Positions 1-7,199 of a stretch of DNA of 64,000 nt are shown in pieces. The notes beneath the pieces are model-generated. The model worked only from the letters and a program-made list of their open reading frames with translations, ran no database searches and was not told the origin of the DNA. Numbering within the stretch: position 1 is the first letter of the stretch; each line of letters starts with the position of its first letter. The stretch is from Micromonospora inyonensis (GTDB lineage Bacteria > Actinomycetota > Actinomycetes > Mycobacteriales > Micromonosporaceae), in the NCBI RefSeq assembly GCF_900091415.1, contig NZ_FMHU01000001.1:682001-746000 (forward strand), written 5' to 3'. Position numbers and translations under genes: made by a program.

Positions 1-226
1 GACCACCCCCGAACAGGCCCGCACGATCCTGCGGGAGCACATCACCGCGCTCGCCGAGCAGGGACAGACCGAGGTACGACCGGCCGACCTGGGCGACGTG
101 CTCGCCGCGACCGGCTACGGCGCGCCGTGGCTCACCAAGGCACTCAAGGAACTCACCGTCGGTGACCGGCCGCTGCTGATGGCCGTCAACCGTCACGGCC
201 GCTACCGCATCCTGCGCACCGCCTGA
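1..226 (+). CDS. C-terminus of a probable AICE transfer (FtsK/TraB-like) protein, partial
   Basis: Only the last 74 codons are visible, read from base 2 and ending at TGA 224-226. The fragment reads as a winged-helix-like domain: a helix with PADLGDVLAATGY, then WLTKALKEL, then a short hairpin ending HGRYRILRTA. Known: FtsK-like TraB/TraSA translocases of actinomycete elements end in a winged helix that binds the DNA transfer site, and a gene of this kind usually stands upstream of the primase-polymerase module. The assignment rests on position and this small domain. No ATPase motif is in the window, so another DNA-binding protein of the element is possible. Confidence 0.45.
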   Translation, partial: TTPEQARTILREHITALAEQGQTEVRPADLGDVLAATGYGAPWLTKALKELTVGDRPLLMAVNRHGRYRILRTA

Positions 227-238
227 CCGACCCACCCC

Positions 239-329
239 GGGGGCCGTGTAGTTGCCGTGAACTTCACGCCGATTACACGGCCCCCTACCTAGAAAAACCG
301 GCCGTGAAGTACACGTGAAATTCACGGCC
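239..329. promoter_or_regulatory. Cluster of nested palindromes upstream of the small membrane gene
   Basis: Three inverted repeats fill the 134-bp gap between two element genes. The outer arms GGGGGCCGTGTA (239-250) and TACACGGCCCCC (274-285) pair perfectly over 12 bp and enclose the palindrome CGTGAA-C-TTCACG (256-268). A second pair, GGCCGTGAA (300-308) and TTCACGGCC (321-329), follows just before the ribosome binding site AGGAG of the next gene. The outer pair could act as a terminator for the upstream gene. The shared half-site CGTGAA looks like an operator for an element-encoded repressor, but no such regulator gene is in the window. Confidence 0.55.
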
Positions 330-360
330 GCCCCGCCCTGCCCTCAACAGGAGTCGATCG

Positions 361-600
361 ATGAACCTGGCCGCCGTCGCCCTGCTCGCTCTCGCCGCCG
401 GCACCATCCTCGGCATCACGCTCGGTATACCGCTCGGCCGTCGCGTCGAGCGGGTTGCTTGGCACGCCGACGCCGCTCTTGCCCGTGCCCGCGTCACCGG
501 CTGGCTTCTGCGCGACCTCGGCGGGCTCGCCGGCACCGCCGTGCTCGTGCTCGCCGTCGCCGGCTTCGTCGTGTGGGCGCTGCTCACCCACCGCCGCTAA
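361..600 (+). CDS. Small two-span membrane protein of the element
   Basis: 79 residues with two hydrophobic stretches, about residues 4-22 (LAAVALLALAAGTILGI) and 55-74 (GTAVLVLAVAGFVVWALL), separated by a basic amphipathic stretch rich in Arg and Ala. The start ATG has AGGAG seven bases upstream, so it is likely translated. Function is not recognised. Small Spd-type membrane proteins that help plasmid spread through the mycelium are common beside the transfer gene in actinomycete conjugative elements, and position and topology fit that role, but there is no diagnostic motif. Confidence 0.65.
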   Translation: MNLAAVALLALAAGTILGITLGIPLGRRVERVAWHADAALARARVTGWLLRDLGGLAGTAVLVLAVAGFVVWALLTHRR

Positions 601-702
601 CCCGAAGGGCAGAGCGGCGCGCTCCGCGCGCTCACCCCCTGGTGGCCGGACGCCGCCCGGCGCTGGCCACCCACCGCCACACCGGGAAGGAAGGGCCCCG
701 GC

Positions 703-1779
703 ATGAACCCGACCGGCACCCGGTGCGGGCACTGGATCGGCGTTGACCGGCGCTACTGCCACAACCCCGACGGGGTCCGCCGCTACATCCAAGGCCCCCG
801 CTGCCCCGCACACACCCCGGCCGCTCTCGCCGGCCGACCCGAACCCAACCCGCTCCCCATCCCCGCACCGGAAAGGAGCCCCATGCCCAACCCGTCACCG
901 CTGCTCGCCGCCGCCCTCGACTACGCCACCCACGGGTGGCCGGTCTTCATGCTCGCCCGGTCGAAACGACCCGTCGCCAACTGCCCGCCCTGCACCGACC
1001 CCGGCCCGGACCATGACCGGGAAGCCTGCCCTTGCCTGACCTGTCACGGCTTCTACGCCGCCACCACCGACCCCGACCGGGTCGCCGCGATCCTCGACGC
1101 CGTGCCCACCGGGCAGCTTGCTCTTCGGACCGGTGCGGCGTCCGGCACGGTGGTGGTCGACGTCGACCCCGGCCACGGTGGACGGGACACCATGAACACG
1201 CTGATCGGCCGTGGGCTGCTCCCGCCCACCGCGTACGTGGCGACCGGGTCCGGTGGCCTGCACCTGTACTACCGGCACCCCGGCGGCACGGTGCAGTGCA
1301 GCCAGGGCAAGCCCGGCCAAGGGTTGGGACCCGGCATCGATGTGAAGGCAGACGGCGGGTACGTCGTGCTCCCGCCGTCAGTGCATCCGCGCACCGGCCG
1401 CCCCTACCGGTGGGCACCGGGCAGGGCGATGGAGGAGATGCCCCCCGCGCTGGTTGACGCCTGCCGACCGGCCCCGCCGGCACCGACCCCGGCCACGCCA
1501 CACGAACCGACCAGCACCCGCCCGGCGGGGGGCATCTCCTGCCCCGATCGGCTTCTCGCCGCGCACCTGCACACCGTCGCCGAGGCCCCGGAAGGCAGCC
1601 GCCGCACGACCCTCTACGGCGCGGCCCGTGGCGTCGCTCGGATGGTCGCCGCCGACGCGATCACTCGCGACGACGCGATAGCCGCCCTCACCGCCGCCGG
1701 CCGCGCCGCTGAGCAGACCGACCGGGACATCCGCGCCGCCATCACCGGCGGCTTCCGCGCCGAAGGACTCGCCGCATGA
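703..1779 (+). CDS. Bifunctional DNA primase/polymerase (Prim-Pol) of the AICE
   Basis: The Prim-Pol domain starts near residue 65 (LLAAALDYATHGWPVF), as usual for the family. The metal-binding acidic pair is in VVDVDPGHGG (D153, D155), with TGSGGLHLYYRHP following. A Cys-rich patch (CPPC about 94-97, CPCLTCHG about 109-116) may bind zinc. The protein should prime and copy element DNA together with the next gene, whose ATG overlaps this stop (ATGA, 1776-1779). Two starts are credible: ATG 703 (after GGAAGGAAGGG) and in-frame ATG 883 (after GAAAGGAG). The 60 residues between hold Cys8, Cys19 and Cys34 and resemble a separate small protein found upstream of Prim-Pol genes in related elements. 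Confidence 0.85.
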   Translation: MNPTGTRCGHWIGVDRRYCHNPDGVRRYIQGPRCPAHTPAALAGRPEPNPLPIPAPERSPMPNPSPLLAAALDYATHGWPVFMLARSKRPVANCPPCTDPGPDHDREACPCLTCHGFYAATTDPDRVAAILDAVPTGQLALRTGAASGTVVVDVDPGHGGRDTMNTLIGRGLLPPTAYVATGSGGLHLYYRHPGGTVQCSQGKPGQGLGPGIDVKADGGYVVLPPSVHPRTGRPYRWAPGRAMEEMPPALVDACRPAPPAPTPATPHEPTSTRPAGGISCPDRLLAAHLHTVAEAPEGSRRTTLYGAARGVARMVAADAITRDDAIAALTAAGRAAEQTDRDIRAAITGGFRAEGLAA

Positions 1780-3005
1780 ACCCGACCAGCATCACCGACC
1801 AGCCCCACAACGGCGCGGCGATCCTCGACGCCCTGCACACCTGCCTCACCAAGTACGTCATCCTGCCCTCACCCGAGGCCGTCGACGCCGTCGCACTGTG
1901 GATCGCCGCCACCCACGCTCAAGCCGCGTGGGCACACGCGCCCCGCCTGGTGATCCGGGCACCCGAAAAGCGGTGCGGGAAATCCCGCCTGCTCGACGTG
2001 GTCGAAGGCTGCTGCCACGACCCGCTGATCACGGTCAACGCCTCACCCGCCGCCGTGTACCGGGCCATCGGCACCGGCCACCCGCCGACCCTGCTCGTAG
2101 ACGAAGCCGACACCCTGTTTGGCGGGAAGAACGCCGACGCCAACGAAGACCTACGCGGCCTGCTCAACGCCGGTCACCAGCGCAACCGACCCGCGATCCG
2201 GTGGGACGCCTCCGCGCAGAAGCTGGAGAAGATCCCCACCTTCGCCATGGCCGCACTCGCCGGTATCGGCGCGATGCCCGACACCATCGAGGATCGCGCC
2301 GTGGTGATCCGGATGCGCCGCCGGGCACCCGGGGAGACGGTGGCCCCGTACCGGCACCGCCGCGACGGCCCCGCCCTCCGCGCCGTCGCGCAGCAACTCG
2401 CCGGATGGCTACGCGCCCACCTCACCGCGCTCGAAGCCGCGGAGCCGCCCATGCCCGTAGAGGACCGGGCCGCCGACACCTGGGAACCCCTGGTGGCCGT
2501 CGCCGACCTGGCCGGGGGCACCTGGCCCCAGCGTGCCCGGCAGGCCGTTACCACGCTGACCGCTGAGGCAGACGAAGCCGGCAACGTCTCCCACCGGGTA
2601 CGGCTGCTCGCCAACATCCGCACCGCCTTCACCACCCTCGGCGACCCGCCCGCCGCGCCCACCGCCGACCTGCTCGCCGCGCTCAACGGCGACCCGGAAG
2701 CGCCGTGGGCCGACAGCGGCCCCAACGGGCTCACCGGCAAGAAACTCGGCGACCTGCTCCGAGAGTTCGACATCCGCTCCGAGACGCTCCGCTTCCCGGT
2801 CGGGCAGGCCAAGGGCTACAACCGCGACGCCTTCACCGACGCCTGGCAGCGCTACTGCCCCGCACCCGAAACCCCCTCGGCCGGGGTATCCGTACCATCC
2901 GTACCAACGTCGTTTCCGCAGGTCATCCCCGGTACGGATTACCCCGCTGGTACGGATCGATCCGTACCACGACGCACCCTCACCACCGCCCCCGGTACGC
3001 ATTAA
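1776..3005 (+). CDS. DUF3631 ATPase/helicase-like replication protein
   Basis: 409 residues. The Walker A-like loop is APEKRCGKSR (about 62-71) and Walker B is LLVDEAD (106-112), followed by an arginine-rich sensor region near GIGAMPDTIEDRAVVIRMR. A C-terminal DUF3631 portion follows. Known: in AICEs this protein follows Prim-Pol and is thought to act as replicative helicase or initiator. The ATGA overlap with the upstream gene suggests coupled translation. The last 40 codons are low-complexity Val/Pro/Ser sequence because the iterons of the probable origin run through the 3' end of the gene, so the DNA there serves two purposes. Confidence 0.85.
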   Translation: MNPTSITDQPHNGAAILDALHTCLTKYVILPSPEAVDAVALWIAATHAQAAWAHAPRLVIRAPEKRCGKSRLLDVVEGCCHDPLITVNASPAAVYRAIGTGHPPTLLVDEADTLFGGKNADANEDLRGLLNAGHQRNRPAIRWDASAQKLEKIPTFAMAALAGIGAMPDTIEDRAVVIRMRRRAPGETVAPYRHRRDGPALRAVAQQLAGWLRAHLTALEAAEPPMPVEDRAADTWEPLVAVADLAGGTWPQRARQAVTTLTAEADEAGNVSHRVRLLANIRTAFTTLGDPPAAPTADLLAALNGDPEAPWADSGPNGLTGKKLGDLLREFDIRSETLRFPVGQAKGYNRDAFTDAWQRYCPAPETPSAGVSVPSVPTSFPQVIPGTDYPAGTDRSVPRRTLTTAPGTH

Positions 3006-3073
3006 TCCGTACCTCGATCCAATCCGTACCGCCCCTGACCAGGCAAAACGAGCTTGGTACGGATGGTACGGAT
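2888..3073. repeat. Iterons GGTACGGAT/ATCCGTACC, probable replication origin
   Basis: Nine perfect copies of one 9-mer occur in 186 bp. ATCCGTACC is at 2888, 2897, 2960, 3005 and 3022; GGTACGGAT is at 2931, 2949, 3056 and 3065; a one-mismatch copy is at 2994. Copies 2888/2897 and 3056/3065 are abutting tandem pairs, and 2949/2960 is an inverted pair. Such density cannot be chance at this GC content. Position beside the replication genes suggests binding sites for the element's initiator. The gap 3006-3456 holds the remaining iterons, a long inverted repeat and the xis leader; I see no gene in it. Confidence 0.8.
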
Positions 3074-3127
3074 ACCCCCCGGCCACCGGGACACCCCGAC
3101 CGGCCGCCCTCTGGAGCCGACCCAATC

Positions 3128-3225
3128 AGAACGGCCCGCTGAGACGCCCTCAGCCGCACCCGGCCACAGCCTCACACCCGGTCGCCCCGGAACGTGGCCC
3201 TACGGCGCTCTCAGCGGGCCGTTCT
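3128..3225. repeat. 17-bp perfect inverted repeat beside the iterons
   Basis: AGAACGGCCCGCTGAGA at 3128-3144 is repeated in reverse complement at 3209-3225, with CGCC/GGCG pairing further inward after a one-base bulge. The loop is about 60 bp. It sits about 55 bp past the last iteron in the gene-free gap before xis. It could be an origin hairpin, a transfer origin or a transcription stop; there is no T-run to favour the last. A shorter related motif, CGCTGAGA, recurs at 3319-3326. Confidence 0.6.
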
Positions 3226-3456
3226 ACGCCGGTCTGCGGTTATACCTCCCCGTTCGCCCTACCCGCACACCCGCCGGTAGAAGGCGCTCTGCATGCGAAT
3301 CAGGCTGCATGGCACCCCCGCTGAGACAGCCGCCGCTCTCACCGCACTCGCCCACGTTCTCACCATTCGCACCATCAGCCGGCCCTACCCCGACCGGCCC
3401 CCATCCACCCGGCACCGCATCTACCTCGACGCCACCCCGAGGAAGGACAGCCGCCC

Positions 3457-3666
3457 GTGACCGCCCGCCCGAAGCGCACCACCCCCACCGGCAACCTGCT
3501 CACCCTCGCCGAAGTCCTGGACGAACTCCGCGTACCCCGCTCGACCTTCTTCCGCTGGAAGGCGACCGGCCGCGCCCCGAAGACCATCAAGTACCCGAAC
3601 GGCAGCCTGTACGTCCGCCGCCGCGATCTCGACGCCTGGCTCAACGATCACGAGGAGGCCGCTTGA
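3457..3666 (+). CDS. xis: Excisionase (Xis), AlpA/MerR-like helix-turn-helix
   Basis: 69 residues with a compact winged helix-turn-helix: LTLAEVLDELRVPRSTFFRW (about 16-35), then the wing KYPNGSLYVRRRDLDAWL. This is the usual build of recombination directionality factors that bend att DNA and favour excision. The GTG start follows GAGGAAGGAC. The stop TGA (3664-3666) overlaps the TTG start of the integrase (3663), so the two are translationally coupled, as is typical of xis-int pairs in AICEs. Confidence 0.88.
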   Translation: MTARPKRTTPTGNLLTLAEVLDELRVPRSTFFRWKATGRAPKTIKYPNGSLYVRRRDLDAWLNDHEEAA

Positions 3667-5085
3667 GCACCTATGACGTACGGGTCTACAGCATCCTCAA
3701 GAACCAGCTCAGCAAGGGCTACTCGTACTCCGTCCGGTGGAAGGTCGCCGGTCGCCCGTTCCGCGACACGTTCGCCACCCGCGCACTGGCGGAGAGCTTC
3801 CGATCCAAGCTGGTCGTTGCCCAACGGGAAGGCGTCGCGTTCGATGAGGCCAGCGGCCTACCCGAGCCGATGGCACGAGCGCTCAATGCCCGGTCTTGGT
3901 ACGAACACGCCGTGGCGTACGTCGACATGAAGTGGCCCCGTGCATCGGCGAAGCACCGCAAGGGAATTGCCGAAACGCTGGCCACGGTCACCCCTGCCCT
4001 GCTCGCGACCGACCGGGGCGTACCCAGCGACAAGGCCCTACGCGCCGCGCTTTACGGGTGGGTGTTCAACAAGGCCCGGCGCGACGCCGGGGAGCCGCCC
4101 GCCAACCTCGCCGCCGCCGTCCGCTGGCTCAAGGCCAACACCGTCGACCTGGCCGCGCTCACCGACGCCGCATTGGTCCGTAAGGCTCTCGACACCCTTG
4201 CCCTACGGATGGACGGCGCTCCCGCCTCACCGAGCACGATCGCCCGGAAACGGGCCGTCTTCTCCGGTGCCCTCAAGTACGCCGTCGAGCTGCGCCTACT
4301 CGACACACACCCGATGTCCCTCGTGAGTTGGACCGCCCCGAAAACCGCCGACGAGGTCGACCGGCGGGTGGTGGTCAACCCCGATCAGGCACGGGCGCTG
4401 ATCGCCGAGGTGGGGCGCACCGTGCCCGAGTTAAAAGCGTTCTTCGGATGCATGTACTACGCCGCGTTGCAGGCCCGAGGAAGTGCTTCATCTACGGGAA
4501 GACGAATACGAGCGGCCCGCCCAGCAAGGGGGGTGGGGCGTGCTGCACCTGACCGGCTCGACGGTGGCCATCGGCCGGGATTGGGGCGACGGAAACGACA
4601 CCACCGAGGACCGCGGATTGAAGCACCGAGCGAAGACGGCCACGCGGGATGTGCCGGTGCCGCCGCCGCTCGTGCGGCTGCTCGACCATCACCTCAAGGA
4701 GTACCCGCCCGGATCGAACGGCAAGCTATTCGTCACCCGGCGCGGCCCGGGTGGACGGTACGTGCCGACCGCAGGTCAACCGATCCCGAACAACACCTAC
4801 GGCAAGGCATGGCGCGACGCGCGGGCAAAGGTGCTCACGCCGGCCCAGCAACGCTCACCGCTGGCCCGGCGTCCGTACGACCTCCGGCACGCCGCCGTGT
4901 CGCTGTGGCTCAACGCCGGGGTGCCGGCTACTCAGGTCGCCGAGTGGGCCGGGCACAGCGTGCACGTCCTCATGCGGGTCTACGCGAAGTGCTTGTATGG
5001 ACAAGAAAAGGCGGCGCGGGACCGCATTGAAGCAGCACTGACCAGCAGAGACCAGCAGAGTGAGGAACCCAGAGCTAAGGAATAG
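3663..5085 (+). pseudogene. int: Tyrosine integrase, frameshifted at the box I arginine
   Basis: Starts with TTG at 3663 and reads as an N-terminal SAM-like domain up to FFGCMYYAAL. At 4471-4474 one extra base (best placed as A4472) shifts the frame. Removing it gives LRPEEVLHLRE and restores a protein of about 473 residues to the stop at 5083-5085. The remaining catalytic signature is intact in the second frame: the lysine region LKHRAKTATRDVPVP, box II DLRHAAVSLWLNAG, GHS, and the tyrosine in LMRVYAKCL. The shift falls on the codon of the box I catalytic arginine. Without it, frame one runs on as nonsense to 5030. Either the integrase is dead and the element fixed, or this is a base-calling error. 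Confidence 0.85.
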
Positions 5086-5692
5086 GAACTTCCGTCGCAC
5101 GCCTCACCCGCTCAGCAGCCAGATTGGTGACATCCGTATCGATCAACGGACAACCAAGTTCGGCCAGTAGAGCGGCAGGCCTACCGGTGTAATCACGTTC
5201 TAAACGCACACCCCCAACTATGGCTTCGACGACCCACTCTTCTTGACGCCGAAGCAAGGCAGGCTCGAAAGTAATGAGCACCCCGTAGCTGGGATGAAAA
5301 TCAGAGGTCACCGACTCCGGTTGCTCGATAACGCCAAAGAAGGAGCACTCCAGCCTGACCGTTAGGGGCCTAGCTCCGTCAAAATGAGCGCTCCCGACGT
5401 CACTCGGACCAACATTCTTGATAACTACTCGGACCAAGTACGGATTCTTAATCTCCTCGCCGCGATAGGTGACCTTAAGCTCACCCTTCGCGAAACCCTC
5501 AAGCTTACCTTCGGCAATTAGGGCAGTAGCCGTGCAATCGAACATGAGCCGACGCCTCCGCGTACCCCATCGCCGAGCAGCAAGAGCACCCACCACGATC
5601 GCCAGCAGCCCGACAACAAGTGCCGCCGCCGAAAGGATGTCTTCCAGAGACAAGGCATCGACCCTGAGGGCAAGGACCTCCACGACCACCAT
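5075..5692 (-). CDS. Hypothetical membrane-anchored protein, element cargo
   Basis: 205 residues. One membrane span lies near residues 19-38 (ILSAAALVVGLLAIVVGALA), followed by a basic stop-transfer (ARRWGTRRRR). A soluble domain follows with ENPYLV-like beta strands (KNPYLVRVVIKNVGPSDVG, HFDGARPLTVRLEC). Similar proteins of unknown function occur across Streptomyces and relatives. Base composition is clearly lower in GC than the chromosome (two 60-base lines counted gave 58% and 47%, against roughly 70% around it), so the gene looks acquired. It overlaps the integrase 3' end by 11 bp, tail to tail, and lies between int and the tRNA, where element cargo is often found. Function unknown. Confidence 0.7.
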   Translation of the reverse strand: MVVVEVLALRVDALSLEDILSAAALVVGLLAIVVGALAARRWGTRRRRLMFDCTATALIAEGKLEGFAKGELKVTYRGEEIKNPYLVRVVIKNVGPSDVGSAHFDGARPLTVRLECSFFGVIEQPESVTSDFHPSYGVLITFEPALLRRQEEWVVEAIVGGVRLERDYTGRPAALLAELGCPLIDTDVTNLAAERVRRATEVPIP

Positions 5693-5785
5693 CCTCGGCT
5701 AGCACGGCAAGAGGCCGACGACACACATACGACACAGCCAGCGAGATCCAGCGGCCCAAGGTGAGACTTAGCGAGACCCTACGAC

Positions 5786-5825
5786 AACGGCCCTTGACCG
5801 GCATCTCTGCTGGTCAAGGGCCGTT
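5786..5825 (-). terminator. Hairpin downstream of tRNA-Tyr
   Basis: AACGGCCCTTGACC (5786-5799) pairs perfectly with GGTCAAGGGCCGTT (5812-5825), a 14-bp stem with a 12-base loop, starting 8 bp past the tRNA 3' end on the minus strand. It fits a tRNA terminator. It may also stop read-through from the chromosome into the element, or be part of the attachment region. Confidence 0.75.
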
Positions 5826-5833
5826 CTCGCACC

Positions 5834-5917
5834 TGGTGGCGGGTAGAGGATTCGAACCTCTGTAGCTTTCGCGACGGATTTACAGTCCGCTCCCATTGGC
5901 CGCTCGGGCAACCCGCC
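5834..5917 (-). tRNA. tRNA-Tyr (anticodon GTA)
   Basis: On the minus strand the acceptor arm GGCGGGT (5917-5911) pairs with ACCCGCC (5844-5838), followed by the discriminator A and an encoded CCA (5836-5834). The anticodon stem-loop reads CGGA-CTGTAAA-TCCG with anticodon GTA. A long variable arm (GTCGCGAAAGCTAC) and the T-loop GGTTCGAATCC are present, giving an 84-base class II tRNA as expected for bacterial Tyr. Its 3' end faces the integrative element and probably serves as the integration target. Confidence 0.96.
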
Positions 5918-6057
5918 AGGGCGTGCCGCCGCGTCGTAACGCGGTAGCGGAGCAAGGATAGCGGCCCCACCCCGGGTCGGTGCAACCGGGTACGGTCAGG
6001 GGGTCGTACCGCTCGACCGCAGCAGAGTCAGCCAGCCGGACAAGCAGGAGCATGAGC

Positions 6058-6552
6058 ATGGCAGCGAACCCGTCGTTCGACATCGTCAGCAAGGTCGACC
6101 GTCAGGAGGTCGACAACGCCCTCCGTCAGGCGGAGAAGGAACTCGCGACGCGGTTCGACTTCCGGGGCACCGGCGCGGAGATCTCCTGGTCGGGCGAGGA
6201 GGCGATCAGTCTCCAGGCGGAGACCGAGGAGCGGGTCCGCGCCGCGCTGGACGTCTTCAAGGAGAAGCTGGTCAAGCGGAACATCTCGATGAAGTCGCTG
6301 GACGCCGGGGACCCGCGTTCGTCGGGCAAGGTCTTCAAGATCGACTGCAAGGTGATCCAGGGCATCGACTCCGACAAGGCGAAGGCGATCAGCAAGAAGA
6401 TCCGGGACGAGGGGCCGAAGGGCGTCCAGGCGCAGATCCAGGGCGACCAGCTCCGCGTCACCGGCAAGAAGAAGGACGACCTCCAGGCGGTCATCGCCCT
6501 GCTCAAGGCCGAGGACTTCGGGGTCGCCCTCCAGTTCACCAACTACCGCTAG
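6058..6552 (+). CDS. yajQ: YajQ family nucleotide-binding protein
   Basis: 164 residues, the normal length. It begins [20 protein letters not shown], the family's conserved start, contains [10 protein letters not shown] in the first ferredoxin-like repeat and ends ALQFTNYR. Known: YajQ proteins are small cytosolic nucleotide-binding proteins; some bind cyclic di-GMP and modulate transcription factors. ATG 6058 is preferred over ATG 6052 because AGGAG (6046-6050) is seven bases upstream. It is monocistronic, followed by a very strong terminator. Confidence 0.93.
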   Translation: MAANPSFDIVSKVDRQEVDNALRQAEKELATRFDFRGTGAEISWSGEEAISLQAETEERVRAALDVFKEKLVKRNISMKSLDAGDPRSSGKVFKIDCKVIQGIDSDKAKAISKKIRDEGPKGVQAQIQGDQLRVTGKKKDDLQAVIALLKAEDFGVALQFTNYR

Positions 6553-6573
6553 GACGCGCGGCACCAGATCGTC

Positions 6574-6615
6574 GACCCGGTCGGCCGGCACCCGGAGGTG
6601 CCGGCCGACCGGGTC
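6574..6615 (+). terminator. Terminator after yajQ, 19-bp perfect stem
   Basis: GACCCGGTCGGCCGGCACC (6574-6592) pairs perfectly with its complement at 6597-6615 around the tetraloop CGGA. No T-run follows, which is usual in high-GC actinomycetes. Confidence 0.85.
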
Positions 6616-6698
6616 ACGCGGCAGCCGTCGAAGGATCCGGACGAGGACGACCGGGAGGGGACTTTCGGGCCGACCTGCGACGACCGGAAGGCGTGGGG

Positions 6699-7199
6699 AT
6701 GCGGTTACGGGACGTCGAGCCGGGCGACAGTCCGGCGTACGTGCGGATGCGCTGCGACCCGGCGATGATGGCCCACCTCGGCGGGCCGTACTCCGAGGAG
6801 CGGGCCGAGTCCCAGGTGGGTCGTGACCTCGCGCTGGTCGCCAGCGGTGCCGGCATGGTCAAGATGATCGTGGTGGACTCGCCCGTACCGGAGACGGTCG
6901 CCGGCACGGTCGCCCTGTGGCGGCACGAGATCGACGGGGCAGCGGCGGCGGAGATCGGCTGGATGGTGCTCCCCGGGCACCAGGGGCAGGGCCTCGCCCG
7001 CTGGGCGGTGTCGGGCGTGCTGGACGAGGCTCGCCGGGACAGCCGGTGGAGCGTGGTGCACGCCTTCCCCGGCGTCGACAACGCCCCCTCGAACCGGCTC
7101 TGCCGACGGCTGGGCTTCACGCTGGCCGGCGAGCGGGAGATGTCGTTCCGCGACCAACTGTTCCGCATCAACCACTGGGTACTCGACCTGCGGGGCTGA
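6699..7199 (+). CDS. GNAT family N-acetyltransferase
   Basis: 166 residues from ATG 6699 (GGAAGG lies 8 bases upstream); GTG 6693 is an in-frame alternative. The N-terminus MRLRDVEPGDSPAYVRMR is typical of RimI/RimJ-like enzymes. The acetyl-CoA motif A is at IGWMVLPGHQGQGLARWAV with the Q/RxxGxG/A element HQGQGLA, and motif B at NAPSNRLCRRLGF. The substrate is unknown. The last 32 bp overlap the 3' end of the convergent MFS reading frame. Confidence 0.85.
   Translation: MRLRDVEPGDSPAYVRMRCDPAMMAHLGGPYSEERAESQVGRDLALVASGAGMVKMIVVDSPVPETVAGTVALWRHEIDGAAAAEIGWMVLPGHQGQGLARWAVSGVLDEARRDSRWSVVHAFPGVDNAPSNRLCRRLGFTLAGEREMSFRDQLFRINHWVLDLRG

Larger units (their letters stand above)
1..5880. mobile_element. 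Right part of an AICE (integrative and conjugative element) at tRNA-Tyr
   Basis: Seen: in order on the plus strand, a transfer-gene tail, a small membrane protein, primase-polymerase, DUF3631 ATPase, iteron cluster, xis and tyrosine integrase, then a convergent AT-richer gene, ending at the 3' end of a tRNA-Tyr gene on the minus strand. Known: AICEs of the SLP1/pSAM2 class have this gene order and integrate into tRNA 3' ends; SLP1 uses a tRNA-Tyr gene. Inferred: the right attachment site lies in the 3' half of the tRNA (about 5834-5880). The left end and second att copy are outside the window, so total length and the exact core are unknown. The integrase is frameshifted, so the element may be immobile. 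Confidence 0.8.

Noticed and set aside
3054..3662. Long open frame upstream of the integrase start on the plus strand
   Set aside because: It runs through iterons and the inverted repeat with Pro/Arg/Thr-rich nonsense and crosses xis in another frame; the integrase homology begins only at TTG 3663.
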